A stretch of 64,000 nt of DNA from Dermatemys mawii. Its lineage: Eukaryota; Chordata; Testudines; Dermatemydidae. Numbering within the stretch: the first letter of the stretch is position 1; every line of letters starts with the position of its first letter. The translations under genes were made by a program, and so were the position numbers. The stretch spans positions 20,537,626 through 20,601,625 of the forward strand of contig ML677334.1 of NCBI GenBank assembly GCA_007922305.1. Direction: 5' to 3'. Under the pieces are notes generated by a model that saw only the letters and a program-made list of their open reading frames with translations, was not told the origin of the DNA and did not search any database. Positions 10,373 to 21,805 of this stretch are shown one piece after another.

Positions 10373-10664
10373 GGCCTGGTCTACACTGGGGGGCAGGAGG
10401 GTGGGTCAAGCTAAGATACACAACTTCAGCTACGTGAACAACGTAGCTGAAGTTGACGCATCTTAGGTCGACTTACCTGGTGTGCTTACGGCGTCAGCAG
10501 GCTCCCCCGTCTACTCCGCTTACTCCTCTTGGCAAGCTGGAATACTGGAGTCAACTGGGAGCACCTTTGGGGATTGATTTATCTCGTCTAAACGAGATGC
10601 AATTAATCGATCCCCGATAGATTGATCACTACCCGCCGATCCGGCAGGTAGTGAAGACATACCC
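10373..10664. mobile_element. PIF/Harbinger-like MITE
   Basis: The left end 'ggcctggtctacact' and right end 'gtagtgaagacatacc' are imperfect inverted repeats, flanked by the trinucleotide TGA on both sides (10370-10372 and 10665-10667). The interior holds nested palindromes such as 'acttcagctacgt'/'acgtagctgaagt' and 'gggtagtg'-type ends. I assign it to the Chompy-like Harbinger MITEs of turtles and crocodilians from memory of the sequence style. About 292 bp, non-coding. It sits inside the spacer of the inverted repeat. Confidence 0.65.
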
Positions 10665-10942
10665 TGAGTGACTTGACCTGAGTGAAGGGTAGGAAACAAA
10701 GTTCCATGTACAAGAAGAAAATAAAATGAAAGATCTGAAATATCCATTTGCGGCTCCCACTTAATAGTGGGTTCCACCTAAAAATCCCTGCGTCTAACAC
10801 CACAACTTCAATGGAAATGATTGGGGGCTGCAAATGTGCAGCATAGAGGTCTCAGGTTGGCCGAGTGGAAACTGAGGCACCCTAGATTATTGTATGGTCT
10901 TGAAAATTTGGACTTAATTTATTTAGTTTCTCTGTTTATTTT

Positions 10943-11095
10943 CTGCAAAGTTTGGTTCTGAATTTGAGGCTTTCCTAACATGATGAGATTAGAGCATCTG
11001 GTTGCAGTCCACCTGTAATTGTAATCTACAGAGCAGGCAAATTGTGCGGGGGAAGAATACAACCACTCCTTCCCTCCAAGCTGTGCCCACAAAAT
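10943..11095 (-). repeat. Right arm of the long inverted repeat (153 bp)
   Basis: Inverted partner of 9162-9314. The four mismatches fall at about 10955, 11026, 11028 and 11061. The 1,628-bp spacer holds an ancient palindromic element, the Harbinger-like MITE and otherwise unremarkable sequence. Confidence 0.95.
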
Positions 11096-13361
11096 CGTTT
11101 TTTATGGAAAGCAAAACCATTATTATATTATTGAATCTAAAATTTGAAACCCAGGTTTAATTATTCAGAGTGGCTAATGGAAACTTTGCTTGGGAGAGGG
11201 CTGGCTTTCAGTCTCATTTTAGTCAACGGAGTTGCATTCTAGCATTGTTAACTGTTGTCTGCTTCCTTTTTCTCTTTTCTTGTTTGACTGTCACTCAGAA
11301 CTATTTCTTTTTTTTTTATTGTGTGACTCACACAGGAGGTTATTAACATCAGATGGTTTTTCAAGATCCTTCCATGAAAGAACTCCAGTGTTTGCTTCAG
11401 GAAAAAGAGTGCACTTCTAGTTGCCTTGCCTAATAAATAATAATGAGGTTGTATTTGGTTTCCATTGAAGACGTGACCAAAGTGTTAACTAGATTGGACC
11501 AGCTAGAGCTTCCAGCATTGCCAGTACTGGGGATTTCAACATTGCCAACAGACTTAAATTAAGCATGTCCCCATTTATACTCTAAAACTTTTACATGGCT
11601 TGTGATGCATTGGTTAGCTCTTTCTATTAATTGTGCATCTGGAGGTCAAGAAAGGTATATAAGGCTGGATCATCAGCTTGTGTAGACTTGCATAGCTTCA
11701 TTAACCTCAGTGGCACTATGCTTAATTATGCCAGGGAAAGACCCAGCCCATAATCTAGCAGTGTTTTTTCAATATTTCAGAGCATTTTGGGCCAAATTAA
11801 CTGACTCTGTGTGTGGTTGCAGTGCTATTTGTATCTGTTTATGACACTGAGATATTTAGCTTCTGGTATAAATATGACTGGTAATTATTTAATTTATAAA
11901 TGAAGATCACACTATTTTATATGTGGGAGGTCTTTATTATATTGAAAGCCAGATCTCACTAGCTTTTCACTGAAGAATGCTAACCAAGTATTGCAGTATA
12001 GCCAGTGGTTAGAGCTAAATGAATGCTTAAGAATGAATAATTTCTTCAGTTTATTTCTCTCCCTCTTTGCACATTGTTTGTGAACATTCACATTTTCAGA
12101 TTTACCTGTTTTTCACAAACTCCTTCAAAAAATAACTCCGCAGAGCAAACTATTTGTTGCTAATACTTGTAATTAGCTATTTGCTCTGTGTTAGTTACTT
12201 AAGCCATGTAGTATTGTTTGTCTTTTGTGATTGGATGACTTATGAAACAAATCTACCCAATACATATTACAAATTTCAAATTGACCAACTAAATGTACAA
12301 TTATAAATTTGTTTCCAGTGTATTTATTTGACCATTAAATCTTAACATTTTATCTTTTGCATGTATTTTCACTAGTAAATCTTAACACTTAATAAAACTC
12401 AAGTGGCCAAATGTCTATGGAAATCAAACAAAAGAGGGTCACCAATACTTTCAAAGTGACATTGTCTTTTAAATTTGAATGACTGTACAGAGAGGTTTTC
12501 CCCCACTGTTTATTCAGTTCTATTTGTGCCATACTTTTCACTTCTCTGAGTGGTGTGTGAGACATGGCACAACATCATGTAACTCTAGCAGCAATACGTT
12601 GCAATATACATTAGCCAAGAATGCATTATTTCCGGTGATTGCAACACTCACAGATAGGATATCAGAAGTGGGGGGAGGGGATTTTATATGCACTATGTGT
12701 CTTGCTCATTCATATTTTAGATATGTTCCTTTGACTCAGCAGTTTCATCTGCAAATTAATTATTTCTCACATAAACCCAGTTCACCAAGATACCTAAGGG
12801 GAATAATTTAAAGTAGATTATAGAGTAATACTTCCATTAATTTATGCACATGCTTAAGTAACCTGCTGAATTGGGCTGATAGAGCTAAGTCTGTATACTG
12901 CTCTGTGTTGCATCCAGTAACAAAACAAGTGGGGAGCAGAGTTGTGAGAAATGTTTACAATAAAACTGGAAACCAGTCAGAGTTCATGTGGTTTCAATAC
13001 AGATTTGAACTGCACGAGGTTAATTATATTATTTGTCTATACTTACAAATTCTTCACATGAACTTGGGCTCAGTTAACGTACACAAAAATATTCATAATT
13101 TTTAGTAATAATTGAGATTGGGCTATTTGATATTTTGCTTCAGAAGTATGTGAAGTTTGCTGATTTGACATGGTATAGTAGAACCAGATAAGACTCAGTC
13201 AAAACTATGACCGATTCTCACAATAAGATTTGCACCCAAAATTAAAATGGAAACTTGAGAGTGGTTCGATGAACCAATCCAGGTAGAACACAGGTGAAGT
13301 GACCCCATCAAGTATTGCACAGTGGACAGGTGAAGAGACGAAGATGATAGATTGAAACTTA
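11096..13361. other. Repeat-poor intergenic stretch
   Basis: AT-rich single-copy-looking DNA. The open frame of 110 codons at 12479-12811 has no domain and an ordinary chance composition. Bases 12000-12320 are rich in TTTG/CAAA and TAATTA-type words and contain no recognisable transposon, so conserved non-coding sequence is possible but not shown. Confidence 0.4.
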
Positions 13362-13487
13362 GGTCCAGATCCTGCATTGAGAATCATGTGCGCAAACCTC
13401 TCTGCCTGCATTGAGCCCCATTGACTTTATCTGGGGCCTGTGTGCGCTTTGGGCTCCACCCAGTAAATAGTCAATGCAGAATCAGTA
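13362..13487. repeat. Short ancient palindromic element
   Basis: Ends are inverted: 'ggtccagatcctgcattgag' on the left and 'gtcaatgcagaatcag' on the right, with 'gagccccattgactttatct' at the centre. Confidence 0.5.
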
Positions 13488-16400
13488 TTCTATATAGTTT
13501 CAGCATTACCAAAACAAAATGTTTCGACAGTGCTAAATCAGAAGTTTTAGGAATTTCCATTCTGTGGGAAATTTTCTTTACTTTTCTTCAGATTTGGAAT
13601 GAAAACAAATTTTGGATCATAATGTCAAATCAGATAATGCAAATTATTTTCCTACCAACTCTATTTTTAGCCCCCATTGTTGTGGAGAAAAACTTGAAAA
13701 TGTGATCTGTGTGTAACCTAAAGGGTCAAAAACTAGAAGGCAAAAAGAATCACCAGCTTATTATTTAAAAAAATTTCATGATTTTTAAGACAATCTCATG
13801 ACCTTTTGGCAGCCTGACTAATGAATTTTGAATATTTGGAAATAATAATACTGTAAGTTAGATGGCAGATTCTGTGGAGCTGAGGTTCTGACTTCCATTA
13901 TACTGTGCCCGTGAACATTTGGGCACTGTGTATGTAAGTCATACATAAGTAGTATTATCAGTATTGATATTTTATTTTTATTAACAATTAACACCAATAA
14001 ATATTGATGATTGTGTACACTAGGGCTTGAATAAAGCCCTAGTCATATTTGGCACAAATGCTGATATTAAACCCCACCCACAAATATCTTCTGTAGCAGC
14101 AGTACTTAGAGTAACAGGTTCTGCCCTCAGAGTGCAAAGATACATCTAGTTCTTCCAGTTATTCTCTGTTCTTGAACAAAAATAAGATTTATGGCCTGGA
14201 GTGCAATTGCACACAAAGATCTCTGGAAGTTACATACACAGAAAGATGGCAAGTTCAGGCCATATATTATTTGTGTGTGTATGTATATAATGTGTATTTT
14301 TAGCCAATATCTTTAAGCTAACACCCATAAACCATGTAGTACAATAATTGCTCAAACATAACATTATTATAGGTAAAGAAGAAATTATTTCAATATAGGG
14401 ATTCTTGTTCCCATTACTTTATCCTAATTCAGTAAAATATATACCCACCCACCAAATGGGCCTGTGTATAAACACACATACACATACTTTCTCTTTGAGT
14501 TTCCCTGACTCTTCCCCTCCAAGACAGGAGATAAGGATTATAATTTCCTTCTCTCAAACCATATTTGTTTCTTTCAATATTTTTATTCCCCATTACACGT
14601 TGCCTTTCTTTTCCTCCCTAGGAAGGGATGTGTGATGGAGAAGGTAGCAGGGATTGCTTGTTTGCCAAATTTCTTCCTGGAGAGGGGAACAAGACCAATT
14701 GAAATAGGGGATGCTGATTTTTCCCTTCCAGCACCCATGAAGTGTGTGTGTTAGGGGGCGGGAGGGCATATTTTCCATCAAGAAGTGTCTTTTTTTTCCT
14801 TTTCACCGGGGAGAGGATTGCTTCTGAGGGAGCAATTTTCTTCCCATACCCTCAAATCAAAGGATTGAGATGCCTGTTGAAGGTGGGCATGTGGAAAAGC
14901 CAATGTGGTGTAACTGAGTTGCCCAGAAGGGAGGGAAGAGGGTTGGAAATGGGCCTGACAATGGGAAGGAAAGGGGCGGAGCAGAATCCAGAATAAAGGC
15001 CATTTTTGTTGGGAGGACTGCAGTCTTTTTAAGGACTGCTGCTCTTTGTTTATGTTAGCTGGTGAGCAGTCCAATTGGCATTTGCTGACCTGGCCATCTG
15101 TTAGAACTGCTCTGCAGACGACCAGTAGGACTGAACGACGTGTACACTGGGATAGAAGTTGGCCTGTGAAGTCATCTTGCTTGGAAGAACTGAGTCTTAA
15201 GAGTGCATGATGTTTTACTTTGAGGATCTGTTATGTCTTCAGAGGAAGGGCTTCTGATGATTTGACCTTACACTCCTGCTTGGCAAACAAGCTGATTCAA
15301 TATTTAAGGGATCATATTTCTTTGTGGTGATACAAGTACTTATGGCACTTTTTTGTGGTATGCTGATGACACTCTTATAATGAACAAAAAGATTAAGCAG
15401 TATATTTCTTTGATAATGTGTTAAACCAGTTCTGTCAAAATAGAACTAGTAAATACTGGTGATTGTTTAGATAGTCGAAAAGGAACAAAAATGTACAGTT
15501 CCTGCGAATGTCACAGGGTAATGTTTTGTCTACGTAATTCCAGAGGCCTGAGCATACCACTAAGTTTTTGAAATGGAATATGGAGTACTCATTTTGCATA
15601 AGGATGGAGCTGGTTACCAGCACTGTATATTAAACAGAAGGATGTCAGTTTAATCCAGTCTGATTGTGTCTAAACAATCTCATTTAATGGACTAGACTAC
15701 TTTGGCAATAGCACAGTCAATGGGATACCATCCGTAGCTGGCACCTTGATGAATGCAAGGTGTTTTATAGTTAATAGGTAATAGGATTACATTAAAAGAC
15801 CCAAGCAATAAACATCAGTATATTGTTTACACCATAGTATGTCAAGTCATATGTATTTTGACACCTGCAGACCAGTTACCATGGATTAAATTGCAAAGAA
15901 GCCTTGGGTAAAATTCCTCTAAGCTGCCCAGCACACCAGGGGAACATGCCTGTTGGTACACTCCTTCATAGGATGCTGGTCCTGCTATACGAGCCAATGC
16001 AGAAGGGGTTCGGACCCTGGCTACCTCATCTCTATTCCTCCTCACCCATTTTGGGGTATGCTGCTGTCCTTGTACCCTGCCAAGAAGCAGATTGTAATTA
16101 TGCTGAGCCTTACCTGAGCCACTCAAGTGCAAAGGAAAGTTCCTTATTCTCTCTGCCCCCTGCACAAGTACCAGCCACAACCTGGCTCTCTCTGTTTTCC
16201 CCATTGTTTAGTAAACAAGCTAATTATTGAAACCTGAAGTCCATAGGGGTGGCTTCAATTGCCATTGACCCTATATTATATGATTATAGGATCAAACCAA
16301 TAGAACTGTGGATTCACTGGATACCTTATGGAGTTAGGTGGAATGAAAAGGATGAAATATGTGAACTGTAGTGGCTGGTGGAGGGAGAGGTGAGTGAAAT

Positions 16401-16660
16401 GAGCATGTATTGCTTATTTGCTTTCCAAAGGGATGAATGTAGAAAGGGAAATTGTTTAGAGGCCATTAATTTAAGATTCAAAGAATCCAATAAAAGGATT
16501 CAATAATGCATGATAATACATCACTTTATTCCTCTTAATATACATTAATTTCGACATAGATGACATATTCTAGACTTTATGGAACCCATTATTTATAATT
16601 GGGCTAATGTCAACAAGCAGCAAAGACCAGACTATCTGCCATTAGTGTCAGTTGGCTTAA
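13488..16660. other. Intergenic stretch, no gene seen
   Basis: No repeat family or exon is recognised. Overlapping opposite-strand open frames of 60-120 codons (14405-15074 and 15842-16230) mirror each other over pyrimidine- or purine-biased DNA and show no motif. Confidence 0.4.
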
Positions 16661-16664
16661 CTTA

Positions 16665-16860
16665 GTAATAATACTTAGCGGTTATGTAGTACTTTAAATT
16701 TTCAAAGCACCATTCAAACATTAGATAATTAATCATCACAGCAATTGCTTTAAGTATTATTTTCTCTTCTATAGAGATGAGTAAATATGTGTTAGCCTCA
16801 TATTAGAGATGGGAAAATTGAGACACGGGTGATCAAGTTATGTCCAGATGAATCACTCTA
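16665..16860 (+). repeat. MIR/CORE-SINE fragment, diverged
   Basis: Forward order 'taataatacttagcggttatgt', 'ttcaaagcaccattcaaac', 'atcatcacagcaat', 'attagagatgggaaaattga', 'gacacgggtgatcaagttat'. It fits MIR from the upstream segment through the start of the core. Wording is approximate because it is old. Confidence 0.6.
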
Positions 16861-17319
16861 TTATGGGTATTTATAAGTAGAGCTGTGTGAATAATAGATT
16901 TTTTTCCTGTGCTGGTCATTCAGAAAATTTAGAGGAAAAAAAAAGGTTTTTTCAATCCAAAATGAAACCTTTTGGGGGTTTTTTGAGCTTTTAAAAATGC
17001 ATTTGTATTTTTAATTACATTGAAGCAAATTTTGAAAAGAGAAGTTGCTTTGAACTGAAAAATCAAATCAAGATTTTTCAGATTTTTTTTGATCCAAACA
17101 TTTAAGTGAATTATATACAAAGTCATAAAATGGTTAGGTCAACCTGATTTTTTTTTCTGATGAGGGAGAGGGAGGGAAGAGTTTCAGGCAAAAAATTTCA
17201 CCTAGTTCTATTTCTAAGGTGTCTATCTCCTTGATATTTAAGGACCTGAGGCAAAGTCTGTTAAAGTCCAATGGGAGGCTTCCCAATGACCTTAACAGAC
17301 TCTTCATCAGGCCCTATGG

Positions 17320-17460
17320 GCCAGATTTTTAATGTTATCTAGTTGCCTAAAGATAGGCCTTAGTGGGAATTCCATTGGCGTTAAGAATCTAGGAGCTTTT
17401 GAAGATCCCAGTAGGGGCCTATTTGCATCTTTAAGTGTTTAGATGCCTTTAAAAATCTGG
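17320..17460. repeat. Ancient palindromic element ('gattttcaaa/cctaag' type)
   Basis: The ends are an exact inverted pair 'ccagattttt' and 'aaaaatctgg'. Internal words 'ttgcctaaagata', 'taggccttagtggga', 'cccagtaggggccta' and 'taagtgtttagatgcct' also mirror each other. Similar sequence lies at 36660-36822, 44718-44962 and 57895-58015. Confidence 0.55.
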
Positions 17461-17530
17461 CGCATAGTATCAAGTGAAAACCATGGATTAAAATTTAGCA
17501 CAGAAAAGTTCAGTGGTGACTTGTCTAAAG

Positions 17531-17746
17531 CAGGGGTTCTCAAACTGAGGTTCAGGACCTCTAAGGGGGTCATGAGCTTATTACATGGGGGGTCGTGAAC
17601 TGTCAGCCTTCAGCCCAAAGCCTGCTTTGCATCCAGAATTTATAATGGTTTTTAATATATATATTTTTTTTAATTTATAAGGGAGGTCACACTCGGAGGC
17701 TTGCTGTTTGAAAGGGGTCACTAATACAAAAGTTTGAGAACCACTG
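17531..17746 (+). mobile_element. Non-autonomous hAT MITE with perfect 8-bp target duplication
   Basis: Exact direct repeats 'gtctaaag' lie at 17523-17530 and 17747-17754. The ends 'caggggttctcaaactg' and 'agtttgagaaccactg' are inverted repeats typical of hAT. It is 216 bp and non-coding. The interior ('gtcgtgaactgtcagcc', 'tttgcatccagaatttataa', 'ggtcacactcggaggcttgc') matches the reverse-oriented copy at 41890-42108, so it is a repeat family rather than chance. Confidence 0.92.
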
Positions 17747-17852
17747 GTCTAAAGAGACTCAGTGAGACAGTGGCACAGCCACTAAGTATAGGTTCTATCC
17801 TTTTTAGTGTCTGAAATTTTTTAGAATAGACACTGCTAATGGATTACTATTA

Positions 17853-17969
17853 GGCTGACCAGATAGCAAGTGTGAAAATCGGGACGGGGTGGGGAATAAT
17901 AGGTACCAATATAAGACAAAGTCCCAAATATCAGGACTGTCCCTATAAAATCAGGACATTTGGTTACCC
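17853..17969 (-). mobile_element. TA-flanked MITE (Tc1/mariner-like), copy 2
   Basis: Reverse-oriented copy of 5521-5640: begins 'ggctgaccagat', contains 'gaaaatcgggac' and 'tccctataaaatcaggaca', ends 'ggttaccc', with TA on both sides (17851-17852 and 17970-17971). 117 bp. Confidence 0.75.
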
Positions 17970-17971
17970 TA

Positions 17972-18889
17972 ATCACGACTGCCAGCTGTGCAAAAAGTGA
18001 CCTATAACTTACTAATTTAGCTTGTACGTGCTCATTCTATTACATATTCAAAATTTGAGGTGTTCTGATTGCAAACACAGTCTCATAGTGTGGTTCTGTT
18101 CCTTGGCTGGTGAAAGTAACTTGTCCTAGATTCATGTTGCTGGTGCAAATAGTCATGTATATGAACTCAAAATGCTTTTGGTGAGCATTCTCCATCGTTT
18201 TGCTTAAAACTTCCATCTGTTAGCACATTGGCTAAAATATTCATGGCAAGCGAATGCAAAAGGGGTAAAAAAATTACATTTATTAAAATTCAGAATTAAT
18301 AGTCATGATTTTTTCCTCTCCTAATTACAAATGCAGCTTTTCCCAAACTCAGGAAAGTGAAATCAATCGCATCCCCCTGACTAGCTCCACCATGTGCTGT
18401 TAGATAGCTTCCACATTGTAATTGACACATCTTTTGCCAACCAGTTAGTCTTTCGTGTCCCTCTCTGAAGTAAATGCTGCAAACTTTAGGAAAAGCTGTA
18501 TTAACAAGAATGTAACTGTATACAAAAGAGCTATCTATATGGAGCAACTGCTCTCACTGATAACTAATTTTGGAAAACAAGTAGCAAAATTGCATAATAA
18601 CGGGAACTAAAAGGTAGGGCACCTTCAATGCACTCATACATACGATATTCTCACAGAAAAATGACTGACCAAGTATTCTAAAATTGGTTAATAACATGGT
18701 AAAATGATCCTGATTGGTTAATAAAATAGATTGGTTAATTAAATTACAGTGTTTTAATATCACACTGATACTAAAGAGCCACAGAAAACACATCAAAGAG
18801 CCACTTGCGGCTCCCTAGTCTCAATCTGAGGCTCACTGATCTCAGAGAAAGGTGTGGTCTGAACTCAAGACTGGAAGTTGGGATCTTCT
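17972..18889. other. Stretch without clear feature
   Basis: Contains a possible hAT-like remnant at about 18775-18840 (gagccacttgcggctccc... gaggctcactgatct), too short to define. The minus-strand open frames of 80 and 83 codons have no domain. Confidence 0.3.
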
Positions 18890-19065
18890 ACTATTTTAAC
18901 CAAGCAAAAACTTCCTTCTGTAGCCCTAGGCAAATTGTTTAATCTCCCTCCCTCCGTTTCACAATCTGTACATAGGGAATAATATTTATCTATTTCACAG
19001 GGAGATTCATATTTGTTAGGAACTTTTATGAAAGAGCTTAATAATATAGTAGACTTTTTTTCTTT
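18890..19065 (-). repeat. MIR/CORE-SINE fragment
   Basis: Reverse MIR: 'ggcaaattgtttaatctccc', 'cgtttcacaatctgtacat', 'ggaataatatttatctattt', 'cacagggagattcat' correspond to the 'gggcaagtcacttaacct ... cctcatctgtaaaatggg ... cacagggttgttgtga' order. Confidence 0.65.
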
Positions 19066-19260
19066 TTTAAATGTCTTTGGATCTGGTTCTGATGAGATCA
19101 AAATCAGGTCCTTAGCACTTTATGGTAGGTATGCTTGTATGTATCTCAGATTGAGATTCTAAGGTACACTGAGCTCTGAATATCCAATGACTTTCAGCTC
19201 CCCATCTAGTGTCACAAATAATTTGATGCATTTCAAAATAAATGTGTATGAGGGGGAGGA

Positions 19261-19302
19261 GGCAACAAACGTCCTGTGAACAGGCAACAAACATCCTGTG
19301 AG
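19261..19302 (+). repeat. Short tandem direct repeat (22-bp unit)
   Basis: The phrase 'ggcaacaaacgtcctgtgaa' is followed at once by 'ggcaacaaacatcctgtgag', two copies differing at one or two positions. Confidence 0.8.
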
Positions 19303-19489
19303 TTTGCATGATATGTTCTACCCCACTTTGAAATGGGAGTAGATTAAAGCACATTAGGGAACTTCTAGTGTGTGGCAACAGGGCCCACACAGAGAGTTGG
19401 TGCACAGAAGACTAGTGTAGGGTAGATTTACATCACAATTTGCTGTGAATTAAATATCCTTGTAGACAGGCTCTTTATTTGCTAACAAT

Positions 19490-19570
19490 GATCTAGGTCT
19501 TTGAGCCTGTCTTGGGCAAAGCTACTATTGATTTTAATGAGAGTTTTGCCTAATTTTGGACTGCTGGATT
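19490..19570. repeat. Short ancient palindromic element, partial
   Basis: 'gggcaaagctactattgatt', 'ttaatgagagttttgcct' and 'ggactgctggatt' fit the recurring 'gcaaaactcccattgacttc ... gagttttgcc ... ggactgcaggatt' pattern. Confidence 0.4.
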
Positions 19571-19724
19571 GAAGTCATCCTATGCCTCCCTGAAACTGGT
19601 CCTGTAGTTCCTTTCCTCACAATACCAAAAGTCAAACTTATGTCTTACAAACGCCTCTTTGGGCTGCATAGTATCACTGCTTTTGATACAAAAGGTTTAA
19701 GTCTCTAAAAGAATTAAGAAATCA

Positions 19725-19840
19725 GCCTAGATCCAGTTTTTGTAAATTAGTATAGCTCTATTGAAGTCAATGGAGATCTGCTAATGTACTTCAATTTACA
19801 CTAATTTACACTAATTTACACCAGCTCAGACTCTGGCTCT
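19725..19840. repeat. Short ancient palindromic element
   Basis: 'gcctagatccagtttttgt', 'agtatagctctattgaagtc', 'aatggagatctgctaatgta' and 'ttacaccagctcagactctg' form an imperfect hairpin centred on 'ttgaagtcaatgga'. A local triplication of a 10-bp word (ctaatttaca) lies near 19790-19820. Confidence 0.5.
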
Positions 19841-20032
19841 TATTGTTCTAATTCCATACTAATCTGTTTATCACTTTTAAATATGGTAGTCAGTTTGATT
19901 GCTAAACTCTTTATTGGCTGTGCTTACAGGCTTACAACAATTATTATTTCATTGAAGGCCTTTAATTTCCATAAATGTATGTTTCAAATATGCATAATAG
20001 GACTAGACAATGACTAATGAGGAAATTATGTA

Positions 20033-20404
20033 CAGTAGAACCTCAGAGTTCTGAATACCAGAGTTACAAATTGACCGGTCAACCACATATATCTCATTTG
20101 GAGTTGGAATTGGGCAGCAGCAGAGGGGAAAAAAGTAAATACAGTACAGTACTGTGTTAAATGTAAACTACTTAAAAAGGAGGGGAGAGTTTAAAGGATT
20201 TGCAAGGTAAGGAAACTGTTTCTGTGCTTGTTTCATTTAAATAAAGATGGTTAAAAGCTGCATTTTTCTTCTGCACAGTAAAGTTTCAAAGCTGTATTAA
20301 GTCAATGTTCAGTTGTAAACTTTTTAAAGAACCACCATATTGTTTTGTTTAGAGTTACAAATAACCTCCATTCTCGAAGTGCTCGTAACTCCAAGGTTCT
20401 ATTG
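20033..20404. mobile_element. TA-flanked mariner/Tigger-like non-autonomous element
   Basis: The left end 'cagtagaacctcagagtt' and right end 'aactccaaggttctattg' are inverted repeats, and TA lies on both sides (20031-20032, 20405-20406). These ends match the style of pogo/Tigger or mariner-derived elements. It is 372 bp, with no transposase frame. The interior carries 'acagtacagtactgt' and a poly-purine stretch. Confidence 0.75.
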
Positions 20405-21050
20405 TAGAGATTATTGCATGTACTTACGGGTGTGTTTTATGTTTTTGTAACTCAGGAATGGAGCTTGTTTGGGTGGCATTGATGGAGTGGTGGAGCACAG
20501 GAATTGCTAAAGAGCACCTGCTCCTGCAGTCCTCTCCCAAGACATAATGATGAAGATGTACCACTTAAGCGTGAAGGTGGACAGCATTCTGAAATTCTAA
20601 ACAGCTTATTGCACTCTGAGAACTCATTTGTGATCTGTAATTAAATCTTTACTTAGAAACATCCCTCCTCTTTGACCAATTTCAGGTGTCAGCACACTAG
20701 CATTCAGAATTTGGAATAGTATCTTTTGTGTGAATTTCCAAAACTCTGTTCCCTTCTCAGTGCCTAAGGAACATTTCAATTATAAGGAGAGTGGCATGTT
20801 GCTTTTCATACACTTTAGGATAGTACGTTTGCTCACTGTTACTTACTGTGCATTAAGATCAATTCAAGTCCATCCGGTGCTCATGGAAAGTGCCAGAAAT
20901 CTTCTATCTACAAAACAGTTACGCCATGGGTGGTGGCAGTGTAGATGATGTGCCTAAATGTCGACTTAAGGGGAACACCTCACCTCACCCTCACCTCCTC
21001 AGTGCCCGCCCAAAACCAAGAACATATATATTATTATATGGATTTCAAAA
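20405..21050. other. Stretch without recognisable feature
   Basis: No gene or named repeat. The open frames at 20730-20948 and 20945-21130 touch each other but show no domain. Confidence 0.35.
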
Positions 21051-21130
21051 GCAGACCTAAGAACAAAAACAAGATCATCAATTTTCAAGATCAAGCAGAC
21101 CTAAGAACACTTCAAGATCATCAATTTTAA
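21048..21130 (+). repeat. Tandem direct repeat of about 42 bp
   Basis: 'agcagacctaagaaca' then 'caagatcatcaatttt' occurs at about 21049-21085 and again at about 21093-21129, with a short insertion between halves in the first copy. Confidence 0.75.
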
Positions 21131-21480
21131 CAGTAGCTTTGTTAAAGATGTCTGGGAAGCAGCTGACTGTAGCTCTAATAACTTTGAAAATGACCTCAAT
21201 CTTCATAACTGCTTGTTAAAGGATTTTCTCAAAAGAGCAGCAACTCCTGGAGGCTCATTTATCACGGTCTCTGCCCACTGGCGATCCCACCTACATACGA
21301 AAGAATGACTGCTAGAATAATATTCATGCAGTAAACCATCTGAGATATGTAAAAGAAACCCATCTATATGGATGATAGAGATTAAGGAATTCTTTGGTGT
21401 GGAGTTGTGCTGACTGATTTATTGATTAATTTTTGCTGCTTTGTAAATGTGGAAAATGTTTTAGGTTTTATGCCTTTTTT

Positions 21481-21500
21481 GGGGGGAGGGGAGGGGAGGG
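21481..21500 (+). other. G-quadruplex motif
   Basis: Four runs of three or more G separated by single A bases (gggggg a gggg a gggg a ggg). Single-nucleotide loops are the most stable class of predicted quadruplex. No gene is adjacent. Confidence 0.7.
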
Positions 21501-21744
21501 TCTGGTAGCCTATCTGACATAGGCAGACTATCTAAAATTAAATAGGCCCCCTTCCTGAAAACAGGGCTCACACTTGTTTCATCCTAACTTTATATCCATG
21601 TCTTCTGAGGCAGAATACGTTGTGTTCCTTTGCCTCCTAAATCCATAGAACAGTCCAGAGAGAGAAGAAATATGAAGTAACAGAGGGATCAAACCAGCAC
21701 TAGAAACAAAGCTACAGGCAGAATTCGAAGGTGATTACTGATCA

Positions 21745-21805
21745 GGGTCCTGATCCAAAGCCCATTGACTCCAGTCAATGACTTCCATTAAGTCAGTGAG
21801 TCCCA
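21745..21805. repeat. Short ancient palindromic element
   Basis: 'gggtcctgatccaaagccca' followed by 'ttgactccagtcaatgactt'. A related copy is at 31829-31917. Confidence 0.4.

Noticed and set aside
10851..10880. tRNA-like A box (ggttggccgagtgg).
   Set aside because: It resembles the start of a Leu/Ser tRNA, but no B box, anticodon stem or acceptor complement follows within 100 bases.
9162..11095. The inverted arms as terminal repeats of an autonomous DNA transposon.
   Set aside because: No target duplication at the outer edges, no transposase frame in the spacer, and arm ends do not match a known terminal motif.
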